A stretch of 64,000 nt of DNA, taken from NCBI RefSeq assembly GCF_009380135.2, contig NZ_WHUT02000008.1, forward strand, positions 1 through 64,000. Reading direction: 5' to 3'. How positions within the stretch are numbered: the stretch's first letter is position 1; every line of letters begins with the position of its first letter. The stretch comes from Fertoeibacter niger (lineage in GTDB: Bacteria; Pseudomonadota; Alphaproteobacteria; Rhodobacterales; Rhodobacteraceae). Below, piece by piece: positions 52,488 through 61,103 of the stretch. Both the position numbers and the translations under genes were made by a program. The notes beneath the pieces were generated by a model. That model made no database searches and was not told the origin of the DNA. It was given only the letters and a program-made list of their open reading frames with translations.

Positions 52488-53636
52488 ATGATCATCACCG
52501 AGGTGGAAGCGCGGGTTTTCCTGACCACGACGCACCGCCATTCCGACAGCGCGGGCCACGCCCACCCCGGCCCCGCGCATCAGGTGCCGCAGGCCATGCT
52601 GACCATCCGCACCGAAGACGGGCACGAGGGCCATTCCTTCACCACGCCCGAAATCATCCGCCCGCATCTGCTTGATAAATTCCTGCGCAAGGTGCTTGTG
52701 GGGCAGGATCACAGGGACCGTGAACGGCTGTGGCAGGATCTGGCGCACTGGCAGCGCGGGTCGGCCGCGCAACTGACCGACCGCACGCTGGCTGTGGTGG
52801 ATTGCGCGTTGTGGGATCTGGCGGGCCGCAGCCTGAACCAGCCGGTGCACAAGCTGATCGGGGCCTACCGCGACAAGGTGCTGGCCTATGGCAGCATCAT
52901 GTGCGGCGATGAGCTGGAGGGTGGCCTTGCCACGCCCGAGGATTATGCACGCTTTGCCGAAACGCTGGTGAAACGTGGCTACAAGGGCATAAAGCTGCAC
53001 ACCTGGATGCCACCTGTCAGCTGGGCCCCCGATGTGAAGATGGATCTGAGGGCCTGCGCCGCCGTGCGCGAGGCTGTGGGGCCGGGCATCCGCCTGATGA
53101 TCGACGCCTTTCACTGGTATTCGCGCAGCGATGCGCTGGAACTGGGGCGCGGGTTGGAAAAACTGGCCTTTGACTGGATCGAAGAGCCGATGGATGAACA
53201 ATCCATGTCATCCTACAAATGGCTGGCCGACAATCTGGATATTCCGGTGGTCGGCCCCGAAAGCGCCGCGGGCAAGCACTGGCACCGCGCCGAATGGGTG
53301 CGCCACGGGGCCTGTGACATCCTGCGCACCGGCGTCAATGACGTGGGCGGCATCACCCCGGCGATCAAGACGATGCGGATGGCCGAGGCCTTTGGCATGG
53401 ATTGCGAGGTGCATGGCAACACCGCGATGAACCTGCATGTGGTGGCGGTGTCCAAGAACTGCCGCTGGTATGAGCGGGGGCTTCTGCACCCGTTCCTCGA
53501 ATATGACGATGGGTTCGATTACCTGAAATCGCTGTCCGATCCGATGGATGCCGATGGTTTTGTGCATGTGCCCGACCGGCCCGGGCTGGGCGAGGACATC
53601 GACTTTGCCTTCATCGAGAACAACCGGGTCGCCTGA
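52488..53636 (+). CDS. Enolase-superfamily (mandelate racemase-like) sugar-acid enzyme
   Basis: The 382-aa enzyme has a capping domain and a barrel with metal ligands Asp206 (LMIDAFHW), Glu232 (DWIEEPMDE) and Glu258 (VVGPES), and the Asp285/His309 dyad (NDVGG, EVHGNTAMN). The first catalytic pair reads KLH (Lys169, His171) where many family members have K-x-K. Such enzymes dehydrate or cycloisomerise acid sugars. With KdgD at 62198, a product that becomes 5-dehydro-4-deoxyglucarate would fit, so galactarate/glucarate-type substrates are likely, but I cannot name one. It starts after GGGGGAAAGC. Confidence 0.85.
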   Translation: MIITEVEARVFLTTTHRHSDSAGHAHPGPAHQVPQAMLTIRTEDGHEGHSFTTPEIIRPHLLDKFLRKVLVGQDHRDRERLWQDLAHWQRGSAAQLTDRTLAVVDCALWDLAGRSLNQPVHKLIGAYRDKVLAYGSIMCGDELEGGLATPEDYARFAETLVKRGYKGIKLHTWMPPVSWAPDVKMDLRACAAVREAVGPGIRLMIDAFHWYSRSDALELGRGLEKLAFDWIEEPMDEQSMSSYKWLADNLDIPVVGPESAAGKHWHRAEWVRHGACDILRTGVNDVGGITPAIKTMRMAEAFGMDCEVHGNTAMNLHVVAVSKNCRWYERGLLHPFLEYDDGFDYLKSLSDPMDADGFVHVPDRPGLGEDIDFAFIENNRVA

Positions 53637-53648
53637 GGCAAGGGGTTG

Positions 53649-54266
53649 ATGATGCACGCGATTCTGGCCTTTGGCGACAGCCTGACCTGGGGGGCCGATC
53701 CGGCGACCGGCCTGCGCCACCCGGCAGCGGCGCAATGGCCGCGCGTGCTGGAGGGCGGGTTGACCGGCGCGCGGGTGCATGCCGATGGCGTGGGCGGGCG
53801 CACCACCTGCCGCGATGACGATGCCGGGGCCGCGCCGCGCAACGGGGCAAAGGCGCTGCCGCTGGCACTGTCGGCGCATATGCCGCTGGATCTGGTGATC
53901 ATCATGCTGGGCACCAATGACCTGAAGGCGGTGCATGGCGGTCTGGCGGTGTCGGCGCAGGCCGGGATGCGGCGGCTGGCCGAGATCGTGGCCACCTTTC
54001 CCTACAAGCCGCGCAGGGCCGTGCCGAAACTGCTGATTGTGGCACCACCGCCCTGTGCGGCGGGTGCGACAGGCGGGCGGCGGGTGCAGGAATCGCTGCG
54101 GCTGGCACCGCTTTACCGCGCGCTGGCGGCCGAGATTGGCGCGGGGTTCCTTGATGCGGGCACGGTGGCCCGCCCCAGTGCCACAGACGGCGTGCATCTG
54201 GAGGCGGCAGACACCGTGGCCCTTGGGCGCGCGCTGGTTGCACCTGTCACAGCGTTGCTTGCCTGA
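53649..54266 (+). CDS. SGNH/GDSL-type esterase
   Basis: A 205-aa hydrolase with LAFGDSLTWGADP (nucleophile Ser11), a Gly in GVGGRTT, IIMLGTNDLK (Asn) and DGVHLEAAD (Asp-His), the four SGNH blocks. No signal peptide is seen, so it acts in the cytoplasm. Within this locus it could remove acetyl or other ester groups from imported sugar chains. It lies 12 bases after the enolase-superfamily gene. Confidence 0.88.
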   Translation: MMHAILAFGDSLTWGADPATGLRHPAAAQWPRVLEGGLTGARVHADGVGGRTTCRDDDAGAAPRNGAKALPLALSAHMPLDLVIIMLGTNDLKAVHGGLAVSAQAGMRRLAEIVATFPYKPRRAVPKLLIVAPPPCAAGATGGRRVQESLRLAPLYRALAAEIGAGFLDAGTVARPSATDGVHLEAADTVALGRALVAPVTALLA

Positions 54267-54285
54267 CAGGCGGGCGTGGAATGGC

Positions 54286-54302
54286 GGCATGTCTGACATG
54301 CC
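54286..54302. promoter_or_regulatory. Perfect 17-bp palindrome, GntR-type operator
   Basis: GGCATGTCTGACATGCC is a perfect palindrome around a central T, located 53 bases before the binding-protein start. Its core TGTCTGACA recurs at 59827, 60075 and, as TGTCAGACA, at 60848, all in gaps of this locus. FCD-type GntR regulators bind short palindromes of this kind. Confidence 0.6.
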
Positions 54303-54354
54303 AGTGAACAAGGCGAGCCGCGCGCCCCTGACGCGGCGGGGAATGGGAGGACCA

Positions 54355-55950
54355 ATGAAACATTTTCTGGCATCCGTGGCGCTTGGCGCGCTGCTGATCG
54401 GCGCGGCCCCGGCATCCTGGGCCGAAACGCCCGCCGATCAGCTGATCGTGGCGACAACCATGAACAACATCCTGACGCTTGACCCGGCCACGATCACCGG
54501 GCGCGAAACCGTGCAGGTTCTGAACAACATCTATGACACGCTGGTAATCCTGTCGCCCGACGACCGTTCCATCCAGCCGCGGCTTGCCGAAAGCTATGAA
54601 GTGTCGGAGGATCGAATGTCGATCCGTTTCAAGCTGCGCGATGACGTGACCTTTGCCTCGGGCAAACCGCTGACCGCGCAGGATGTGGTCTGGAGCCTGA
54701 AGCGGCTGATGACGCTGAACCTTGCGCAATCCTCCTTTCTGAAATCACGCGGGTTCAGCGCCGAAACCGCCGATGCGCATTTCGTGGCCGAGGATGACCA
54801 GACCTTTGTCATGAACCTGCCGCAGCCGGATGACCCGAACATGATCCTGATGGTGCTGGCGCAAAACGGGCCGGGGTCGATCATCGACAGCCAGACCGCG
54901 CTGGCCAATGAGGTGGATGGCGATCTGGGCGCGGCCTGGCTGACGCTGAATTCAGCCGGATCGGGGCCCTATGTGCTGACGCAATGGGCGTCGAACGAAT
55001 ACATCATCCTGACCCGCAACGACGCCTACTGGGGGGCCGCCCCGGCGATGGCGCGCGTGCTGATCCGCCACCTGCCGGAATCGCAGTCACAGCGGCTGAT
55101 GCTGGAACAGGGTGACATCGACGTGGCCTATTCGTTGCAGGCCCCCGATCTGGCCGCGCTTGACGCCAGCGACGCGATCGAGGTCGCATCGACGCCCGGT
55201 TCGGGTTTCTACTATCTGGCCGTGTCGATGAAGGACGAACGTTTCGCCAACCCCAAGGTGCGCGAGGCGCTGCGCCTGCTGATCGACTATGAGGGGCTGA
55301 ACAAGGCGGTCATGCCCTATTACGGCGAACTGCACCAACGCCCGCTGTCATCCGGTGTGCTGGGCTTGCTGCCGGATCAGGGCTATGTGCTGGATGTGGA
55401 AGGGGCGAAGGCGCTGCTGGCCGAAGCGGGCTATCCCGACGGGTTCTCGACCACGCTGCGCGTGCTGTCCGAAGACCCGTTCCTGAAAGCGGCCACCGCG
55501 ATCCAGAACACGCTGGCGCAGGCGGGCATCCAGGCCGAACTGATCACCGGGTCGGGCGACCAGATCTATGGCGCGATGCGCGAGCGGAATTTCGAGCTGC
55601 TGGTGGGCCGTGGCGGCGGCGGTCAACAACCCCACCCTGACAGCAACCTGCGCGCGCTGGCCTACAACCCCGACAACAGTGATGAGGCCAAGCTGACCAA
55701 TTATCAGGGCTGGCGCACCAGCTATTTCGATGCCGCGCTGAATGAAAATATCGAAGCCGCGCTTTTGGAGCGTGATCCGGCGGCACAGGCCAAACTGTAT
55801 GAGGAGATTCAGGTTTACATCGACCAGACGGTGCCGCCGATCCTGCCGTTTTCCGAGGTGGTCGATACGGCGGCCTATCTGGCCGATGTGGATGGCATGA
55901 TCGTCAGCCCCTGGCTGTCGCGGTTCGAGGGGGTCACAAAGTCGCGCTGA
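54355..55950 (+). CDS. ABC transporter substrate-binding protein, peptide/oligosaccharide type
   Basis: The 531-aa protein has a signal peptide (cleavage near SWAET) and the SBP_bac_5 layout: TLDPATITGRETVQVLNNIY, RLAESYEVSED, LRDDVTFASGKPLTAQDVVW, and KVREALRLLIDYEGLNKAV. Start at 54355 follows GGGAGGACC. Its transporter genes are on the other strand at 56257-59758 and share the TGTCTGACA element. Members of this family also import oligosaccharides, which suits the uronate context. Confidence 0.9.
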   Translation: MKHFLASVALGALLIGAAPASWAETPADQLIVATTMNNILTLDPATITGRETVQVLNNIYDTLVILSPDDRSIQPRLAESYEVSEDRMSIRFKLRDDVTFASGKPLTAQDVVWSLKRLMTLNLAQSSFLKSRGFSAETADAHFVAEDDQTFVMNLPQPDDPNMILMVLAQNGPGSIIDSQTALANEVDGDLGAAWLTLNSAGSGPYVLTQWASNEYIILTRNDAYWGAAPAMARVLIRHLPESQSQRLMLEQGDIDVAYSLQAPDLAALDASDAIEVASTPGSGFYYLAVSMKDERFANPKVREALRLLIDYEGLNKAVMPYYGELHQRPLSSGVLGLLPDQGYVLDVEGAKALLAEAGYPDGFSTTLRVLSEDPFLKAATAIQNTLAQAGIQAELITGSGDQIYGAMRERNFELLVGRGGGGQQPHPDSNLRALAYNPDNSDEAKLTNYQGWRTSYFDAALNENIEAALLERDPAAQAKLYEEIQVYIDQTVPPILPFSEVVDTAAYLADVDGMIVSPWLSRFEGVTKSR

Positions 55951-56256
55951 TCCTCCCCGCGCGGCCTTGCCCCTTGCAGCGGGCGCATCCCGGGGTGCGC
56001 CCGTCTTGCCTTGCGCGCGCGGCCCCGCGGCAGACCCGGGGCACCCCGGCGGGCCCGGCGCGGCCTTTTCGTGCGGCGGTGCGGAAGGGTGCGTTGGGTG
56101 CGCATGGCCCGGCTTCACGCGATGGCTGGCCCGCTGGGCCAGAGGCACGCTTGGCCCGTCTGCACCTGCGCGCGCCACATGCCCGACCAGACACCTGCCG
56201 CATGCGGCCCGGGCCGGGCGTCTTGCGGCGGGTTGCCGGTTCGGGGCGGGTCGGCC
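55951..56256. other. Convergent gap with terminator hairpin
   Basis: This 306-base, very GC-rich gap between convergent transporter genes holds CGGGCGCA (55980-55987) pairing with TGCGCCCG (55996-56003), a probable terminator for the binding-protein gene. I see no gene in the rest. Confidence 0.55.
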
Positions 56257-57024
56257 TTACCCCCTGCCGTGGCCCTCATATTCCAGCGAGGCGCCGATCA
56301 GCTCGCGCGCATAGGGATGCGTGGCCAGATTGCCCGCGATGGCCGCACGCGGCAGGGTTTCGGTGATGGTGCCGTGCTGCATCACGGCGAAACGATCGCA
56401 CATGTGATCGACCACCGCGAGGTCATGCGTCACCATGATATAGGTAAATCCGCGCAATTCGCGCAGCCGGGCCAGCAGGTTCAGGATCTCGGCCTGCACC
56501 GACACATCCAGCGCAGAGGTCGGCTCGTCCAGCAGCAGCACCGAGGGCTCCAGTATCAGCGCGCGCGCGATGGCCACCCGCTGCCGCTGCCCGCCCGACA
56601 GCTGATGCGGAAAACGGTCAAGAAAATCAACCGGCAGGCCCACATCGACCAGCGCCTGCCGCATCCGCGCGTCACGGTCGCCGATGCCATGGATGCGCAG
56701 GGGTTCCGACAGCACGGTGCGCACCGACTGGCGTGGATGCAGGCTGCCATAGGGATCCTGGAACACCATCTGCACCAGCCGGCAGCGTTCCCTCAGCGGC
56801 AGGCTGCGCACGTCCTTGCCCGCGATCTTCACCGTGCCGGTCCAGATATCGGTCAGCAGCGACACGCAGCGCAGCACGGTCGATTTGCCCGACCCGCTTT
56901 CACCGACAAGGCCGAAACATTCGCCCGCCGCCACGGCAAAGCTGACCGAGGGCAGCACCTTTACCGCGCCCGGCCCGGTGCCAAAGGTGATCGACAGGTT
57001 CTGGATGTCAACCGGGGCGGTCAT
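56257..57024 (-). CDS. Oligopeptide/dipeptide-type ABC ATPase (OppF-like)
   Basis: The 255-aa ATPase has Walker A GESGSGKST, MVFQDPYGSLHPRQSV, signature LSGGQRQRVAIARALI and Walker B VLLLDEPTSALDVSVQ. The ATG at 57024 overlaps the OppD-like stop codon by 4 bases. It works with the second ATPase to power the DppBC-like permeases. Confidence 0.92.
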   Translation of the reverse strand: MTAPVDIQNLSITFGTGPGAVKVLPSVSFAVAAGECFGLVGESGSGKSTVLRCVSLLTDIWTGTVKIAGKDVRSLPLRERCRLVQMVFQDPYGSLHPRQSVRTVLSEPLRIHGIGDRDARMRQALVDVGLPVDFLDRFPHQLSGGQRQRVAIARALILEPSVLLLDEPTSALDVSVQAEILNLLARLRELRGFTYIMVTHDLAVVDHMCDRFAVMQHGTITETLPRAAIAGNLATHPYARELIGASLEYEGHGRG

Positions 57025-57860
57025 GGGGCCATCTCCTCTTGCCATTCGGGGCGGCGGTCCAGCACGGCCAAAGGCGCGCGGCTGCCGCCGATGCGCGGCT
57101 GCGCGGCCAGCAGGCCACGGGTGTAGGGGTGCCGTGCCGCGTCCATGTCCCGCGCATCCAGCGTTTCCACCACGCGGCCCGCATACATGATCAGCACCCG
57201 GTCGCAGAAATTGCGCACAAGGTTCAGGTCATGGCTGATCATGATCAGCCCGATGCCCCGGTCGCGCACCAGTGCGTCAAGGATGTTCAACACCTGCAAG
57301 CGCACCGTCACATCCAGCGCCGATGTGGGCTCATCGGCGATCACCAGATCGGGGTCGGCCAGCAGCATCATGGCGATCATCACGCGCTGGCCCATGCCGC
57401 CCGAAATCTCGTGCGGGTAAAGGTCGTGCACCCGTTCCGGGTCGCGGATTTTCACCGCCGCCAGCATCTCCAGCGTCTTGACCCTTGCCTCGGCCCTCGA
57501 CACCGGGAAATGCCGCAGACAGGTTTCGGCCACCTGTTGCCCCACCCGCCGGATCGGGTTCAGCGAGAATTTGGGGTCTTGCAGGATCATCGACATCCGC
57601 CGCCCCCGCACCTTCAGCATCTCGCGCTCCGACAGGGCCAGCAGATCGGCATCCTCGAACCGCAGGGTATCGGCGGTGATCGTGGCACCCGGCAGCAGCC
57701 GCAGCAGCGCCCGGCCCACGGTGGATTTGCCGGAACCGCTTTCGCCCACAATCCCCAGCCGCTCGCGCCCCAGCGTGAAGCTGACCTTGCGCACGGCATC
57801 GGCACTTGCCCCGTGATAGCGGATCGACAGGTTCTTCACATCAAGGATCGGGCCTTGCAT
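57021..57860 (-). CDS. Oligopeptide/dipeptide-type ABC ATPase (OppD-like)
   Basis: This 279-aa ATPase has GESGSGKST, MILQDPKFSLNPIRRV, ISGGMGQRVMIAMMLLADPD and VIADEPTSALDVTVR. The signature reads SGGMGQR instead of S-G-G-M-R-Q-R. It lacks most of the C-terminal zinc/peptide-site extension usual in OppD (about 320 aa). It lies 3 bases after the DppC-like gene. Confidence 0.92.
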   Translation of the reverse strand: MQGPILDVKNLSIRYHGASADAVRKVSFTLGRERLGIVGESGSGKSTVGRALLRLLPGATITADTLRFEDADLLALSEREMLKVRGRRMSMILQDPKFSLNPIRRVGQQVAETCLRHFPVSRAEARVKTLEMLAAVKIRDPERVHDLYPHEISGGMGQRVMIAMMLLADPDLVIADEPTSALDVTVRLQVLNILDALVRDRGIGLIMISHDLNLVRNFCDRVLIMYAGRVVETLDARDMDAARHPYTRGLLAAQPRIGGSRAPLAVLDRRPEWQEEMAP

Positions 57861-57863
57861 GGT

Positions 57864-58739
57864 CTACCTCCGGTTCATCTGTTTGGGGTCCAGCGCGTCG
57901 CGCAGCCCGTCGCCCAGCAGGTTGAACGCCAGGCTGACACACAGGATCGACAGGCCGGGAAACGTGACCAGCCACCAGCTGTCGATCATGTAGCGCCGCC
58001 CGGTGGCGATCATGGCGCCCCATTCGGGCAGCGGCGGCTGCGCACCAAGGCCCAGAAAGCCCAGCCCTGCCGCCGTGAGTATGACCGTCGCCATGTTCAG
58101 CGTCAGCCGGATGACGACCGAGGGCAGGCACATCGGCATGATGGATTTCACGATGATCCGCAGCGGCGAGGTCCCTTGCAGCCGGGCGGCGGCAATGTAA
58201 TCGGCGTTGCGGAAGGTCATCGTTTCAGCCCGGGCCAGCCGCGCGATGGGCGGCCAGGCCGTCAGCCCGATGGCGATGATGGCGTTGTTCAGGCTTGGCC
58301 CCAGCGCCGCCACAAAGGCCAACGACAGGATCAGCGAGGGGAAGGACAGAAAGATATCAGTCACCCGCATCATCACCATATCCACCTTGCCGCCGAAATA
58401 GCCCGACACCGTGCCCACGATCATGCCGATGGGGCCCACCACGATGGTCACAAGGAAAATGATCGTCAGCGTGATGCGCGCACCCCAGACCAGCCGGGAA
58501 AAGATGTCGCGCCCCAGTTCGTCCGTGCCGAAGGGGTGGCCGTTGCCGGGCGGCTGAAGCACGTTGTTCAAGTTTTGCACATAGGGGTCATGCGGCGCGA
58601 TCAGCGGCGCAAACAGCGCCGTCAGGATCAGCGCGGCCAGCACGATCACCCCAAAGGCCGAGGTGGGCTGGCGCAGCAGGAAGGTCACGATATTGCGTGC
58701 GGCCAGCAGCGGCGCAGGCAGGCGAAGCGTCTGGGTCAT
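57864..58739 (-). CDS. ABC permease, DppC type
   Basis: The 291-aa permease has an N-terminal helix, the family block HPFGTDELGRDIFSRLVWGA, and an EAA-type loop RLQGTSPLRIIVKSIMPMCL among about six helices. Its start overlaps the end of the DppB-like gene by 4 bases. It forms the channel with that protein. Confidence 0.92.
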   Translation of the reverse strand: MTQTLRLPAPLLAARNIVTFLLRQPTSAFGVIVLAALILTALFAPLIAPHDPYVQNLNNVLQPPGNGHPFGTDELGRDIFSRLVWGARITLTIIFLVTIVVGPIGMIVGTVSGYFGGKVDMVMMRVTDIFLSFPSLILSLAFVAALGPSLNNAIIAIGLTAWPPIARLARAETMTFRNADYIAAARLQGTSPLRIIVKSIMPMCLPSVVIRLTLNMATVILTAAGLGFLGLGAQPPLPEWGAMIATGRRYMIDSWWLVTFPGLSILCVSLAFNLLGDGLRDALDPKQMNRR

Positions 58740-59758
58740 TTCGTCCTCGGGTCAAAGAGACGATACAGGATGTCGGACAGCAGGTTCAGCCCGATGAAGA
58801 TCACGCCCACGATCAGCACGCAGGTCATCACCGCGTTCATGTCGCCGATGATCAGGTTGTTGGTCAGATACTGGCCAAAGCCGGGCCAGGCGAACACGGT
58901 TTCGATCAGCACCGCGCCCTCCAGCAGGCTGCCATAGGCCAGCGCCACGATCGTCACCAGCTGCACGCGGATGTTGCCAAAGGCGTGCCGCCAGATGGTC
59001 TGGCCACGCGACAGGCCCTTGACCCGCGCGGTGGTCATGTATTCCTGGCCCAGTTGATCCAGCATGAAGCTGCGGGTCATCCGCGTGATATAGGCCGATG
59101 ACGAATAGCCCAGCAGGCTGGCCGGCAGGATCAGATGGTTGACCGCGCTGCGGAACACATCCCACTGGCCCGCGATGGCGCTGTCGATCAGCAGAAATCC
59201 CGTCCGGTCGGGCACCATGCCGATGTAGAACTGGCTCATCCGCCCCGAACCGCCCACCCAGCCAAGGGCTGCATAGAATACGATCAGCGCGATCATCCCG
59301 GTCCAGAAGATCGGCATGGAATGGCCGAACAGGCTGAACACGCGCACCAGATGGTCGGGCCAGCGGTCCTTGTTCACCGCCGCCGTCACGCCCAGCGGAA
59401 TGCCCAGCCCCGCGCCGATCAGGATGGCAAAGGTGGCAAGCTCCATCGTGGCGGGCATGACATGCAGGATATCCTCGATCACCGGCTTGCCGGTGCGGAT
59501 GGAATTGCCGAAATCGCCCGACAGCACATCACCCAGATAGCGCAGGAACTGCTCCCACAGCGGGCGGTCAAGGCCAAGCTGGCGAAACACCTGTTCATAG
59601 GTTTCGCGCGTGGCATCCTCGCCCACCATGGCGCGCACCGGGTCGGCGGGCATCATCCGCCCGATGATGAATGTCAGAAGCAACAGCCCCAGCAGCGTGA
59701 CCGCGATCGTGGTGATCTGGCCCAGGATGCCGCGCAGACGCGGTCGGCGATCAGGCAT
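58736..59758 (-). CDS. ABC permease, DppB type
   Basis: The 340-aa permease has about six helices, LDRPLWEQFLRYLGDVLSGD after the first helix and the EAA-type loop ARVKGLSRGQTIWRHAFGNI. The start at 59758 follows GGGGGGAGGAACC and is preferred over 59836. It opens the transporter operon (DppB, DppC, OppD, OppF), and the 333-base gap upstream holds two TGTCTGACA elements. Confidence 0.92.
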   Translation of the reverse strand: MPDRRPRLRGILGQITTIAVTLLGLLLLTFIIGRMMPADPVRAMVGEDATRETYEQVFRQLGLDRPLWEQFLRYLGDVLSGDFGNSIRTGKPVIEDILHVMPATMELATFAILIGAGLGIPLGVTAAVNKDRWPDHLVRVFSLFGHSMPIFWTGMIALIVFYAALGWVGGSGRMSQFYIGMVPDRTGFLLIDSAIAGQWDVFRSAVNHLILPASLLGYSSSAYITRMTRSFMLDQLGQEYMTTARVKGLSRGQTIWRHAFGNIRVQLVTIVALAYGSLLEGAVLIETVFAWPGFGQYLTNNLIIGDMNAVMTCVLIVGVIFIGLNLLSDILYRLFDPRTK

Positions 59759-60091
59759 GGTTCCTCCCCCCAAAGGCTTGTCACGGTGCCGCGAATCTGC
59801 GCATGCATCTGACATCTTTCCAAATCTGTCTGACAAGTTGAAACAGATATGTCAAGTGGCGGGCAAAGCGGAAAACGGACTGAGGCGCGCTTGGCCCCGC
59901 AGAGTGCCACTTGAGCCAGCCGCCCTGAAGCCCGGTCGGCCCGGACACAATCAACCCGAACTTCGCCATGGAACCCTGCGACAATGCGCAACTTTCCGGG
60001 TTTCGGCATAATATTCCGCCAGTGCATGTGGCGCAGCACCAGAAAAGGCGTGAAACCCTTCACCCGCACCCACCTGTCTGACAGCAGACCC
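59759..60091. promoter_or_regulatory. Promoter region of the ABC import operon with two GntR-type sites
   Basis: TGTCTGACA occurs at 59827-59835 (in CTGTCTGACAAG) and at 60075-60083 (in the perfect palindrome CTGTCTGACAG, 60074-60084). The first lies about 70 bases before the DppB-like start and could block transcription directly. The rest of the gap shows nothing recognisable. Confidence 0.55.
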
Positions 60092-60829
60092 TCAGGACGG
60101 GGGCCTGCCCGCCCTCAGCAGAATCTTGTAGCGTTCAAGGCTGCCGCGCAGATGCGCGCGCATGCATTCGCGGCCCGCGTCACCATCACCTGCGATGATC
60201 GCGTCCAGGATCTGGCTGTGTTCTTCCAGCAGGTGCAGGTTGTAATCTTTCGGGCGCGCGCCCGGCTCGCTGCCCTGCAATTCGCCCCGCGGGATGATGC
60301 CCTGGCGAATAAGGGTCAGAAATTCGGGAAAGCGGCGGTTCTGCGTCGCCTCGGCAATCGCCATGTGAAAATCGAAATCGGCGTCGCGCGTGGGCTGACC
60401 GTCGCGCAGGCAGGCAGCCACCCGGTCATGCGCGTCCATGATGGTTTCCAGTTGCGCGGGCGAGCGGCGGGCAGCGGCCAAAGCGGTGGCCTCGATCTCA
60501 CAGGCGGTGCGCAGCTCCAGAAGTTCGATCACCTGCGAAATCCGCGCGGTGGCCAGATCGTCGAACGGCCGCGCGGGCTTCAGCCGCGACGACACATCCA
60601 GCGCAAACACCCCCGCGCCCTTGCGCGCCTCGACCAGCCCGTCAGACCGCAGGGCGGCAATCGCCTCGCGCACCACGGCGCGGCTGACCGAATGCAGGCG
60701 CGTCAATTCCGCCTCGCTGGGCAGCCGGTCGCCGGGGCGGAACGTGCCCGCCTCCAGATCGCGGCGCAGGGTGCTGCTGATACGGTCCACCAGCGAACTT
60801 GCGCCGCTGCCCTTTTCACCCTCGCCCAT
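60092..60829 (-). CDS. GntR-family regulator, FCD type
   Basis: The 245-aa protein has an N-terminal winged helix (RPGDRLPSEAELTRLHSVSR, VVREAIAALRSDGLVEARKG) and a C-terminal FCD ligand domain with metal-type His positions (FDFHMAIAEAT, HLLEEHSQILDAI). FCD regulators sense sugar acids or related acids and usually repress catabolic genes. A TGTCAGACA element lies just upstream (60848), so it probably represses itself as well as the transporter and enzyme genes. The start at 60829 follows GGGAGAGCGGC. Confidence 0.92.
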   Translation of the reverse strand: MGEGEKGSGASSLVDRISSTLRRDLEAGTFRPGDRLPSEAELTRLHSVSRAVVREAIAALRSDGLVEARKGAGVFALDVSSRLKPARPFDDLATARISQVIELLELRTACEIEATALAAARRSPAQLETIMDAHDRVAACLRDGQPTRDADFDFHMAIAEATQNRRFPEFLTLIRQGIIPRGELQGSEPGARPKDYNLHLLEEHSQILDAIIAGDGDAGRECMRAHLRGSLERYKILLRAGRPPS

Positions 60830-60847
60830 GCCGCTCTCCCGCCCGGT

Positions 60848-60856
60848 TGTCAGACA
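60848..60856. promoter_or_regulatory. TGTCAGACA element upstream of gntR
   Basis: TGTCAGACA, the reverse complement of TGTCTGACA, lies 18 bases before the gntR start codon. Its place fits self-repression by the FCD regulator. Confidence 0.5.
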
Positions 60857-60877
60857 TCTTTGCCGGGTCACAAAGTG

Positions 60878-61103
60878 CTAGCCCCTGTGGCGGCCTGCCG
60901 CAAGGGGCTTTGCCAGCAGCGTTTCAAGCCACGCAAAGGCCGCAGCCTGTCGGTCAGGGGGGAAATGCATGCCCGCCGCGGGGCCGGTGCAACGCAATGC
61001 CATCGCCAGCACCCCGTGCCTGCCAGACGGCGGCGAAGCGGGCCGCATCATTGGCTGGATGGCTGGCCAGAAAGGCGGCGGCGCGGCAGTCCTCCCAGGC
61101 CAT
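60878..61103 (-). pseudogene. Possible frameshifted gene tail
   Basis: From an ATG at 61103 the frame reads MAWEDCRAAAFLASHPANDA with gene-like composition, then stops just after a run of six C (60957-60962 on the + strand as G). If the run had five, reading would continue as GHAFPPDRQAAAFAWLETLL to a stop at 60878, giving about 73 aa. The end resembles the C-terminus of an alpha/beta hydrolase, but this is a guess. It overlaps the end of the GH105-type gene in another frame, so decay, an assembly error, or chance are all possible. Confidence 0.3.

Noticed and set aside
57039-58937. A 632-codon frame opposite the OppD and DppC genes
   Set aside because: It is low-complexity (His, Gln, Arg-rich), antisense to two unmistakable transporter genes.
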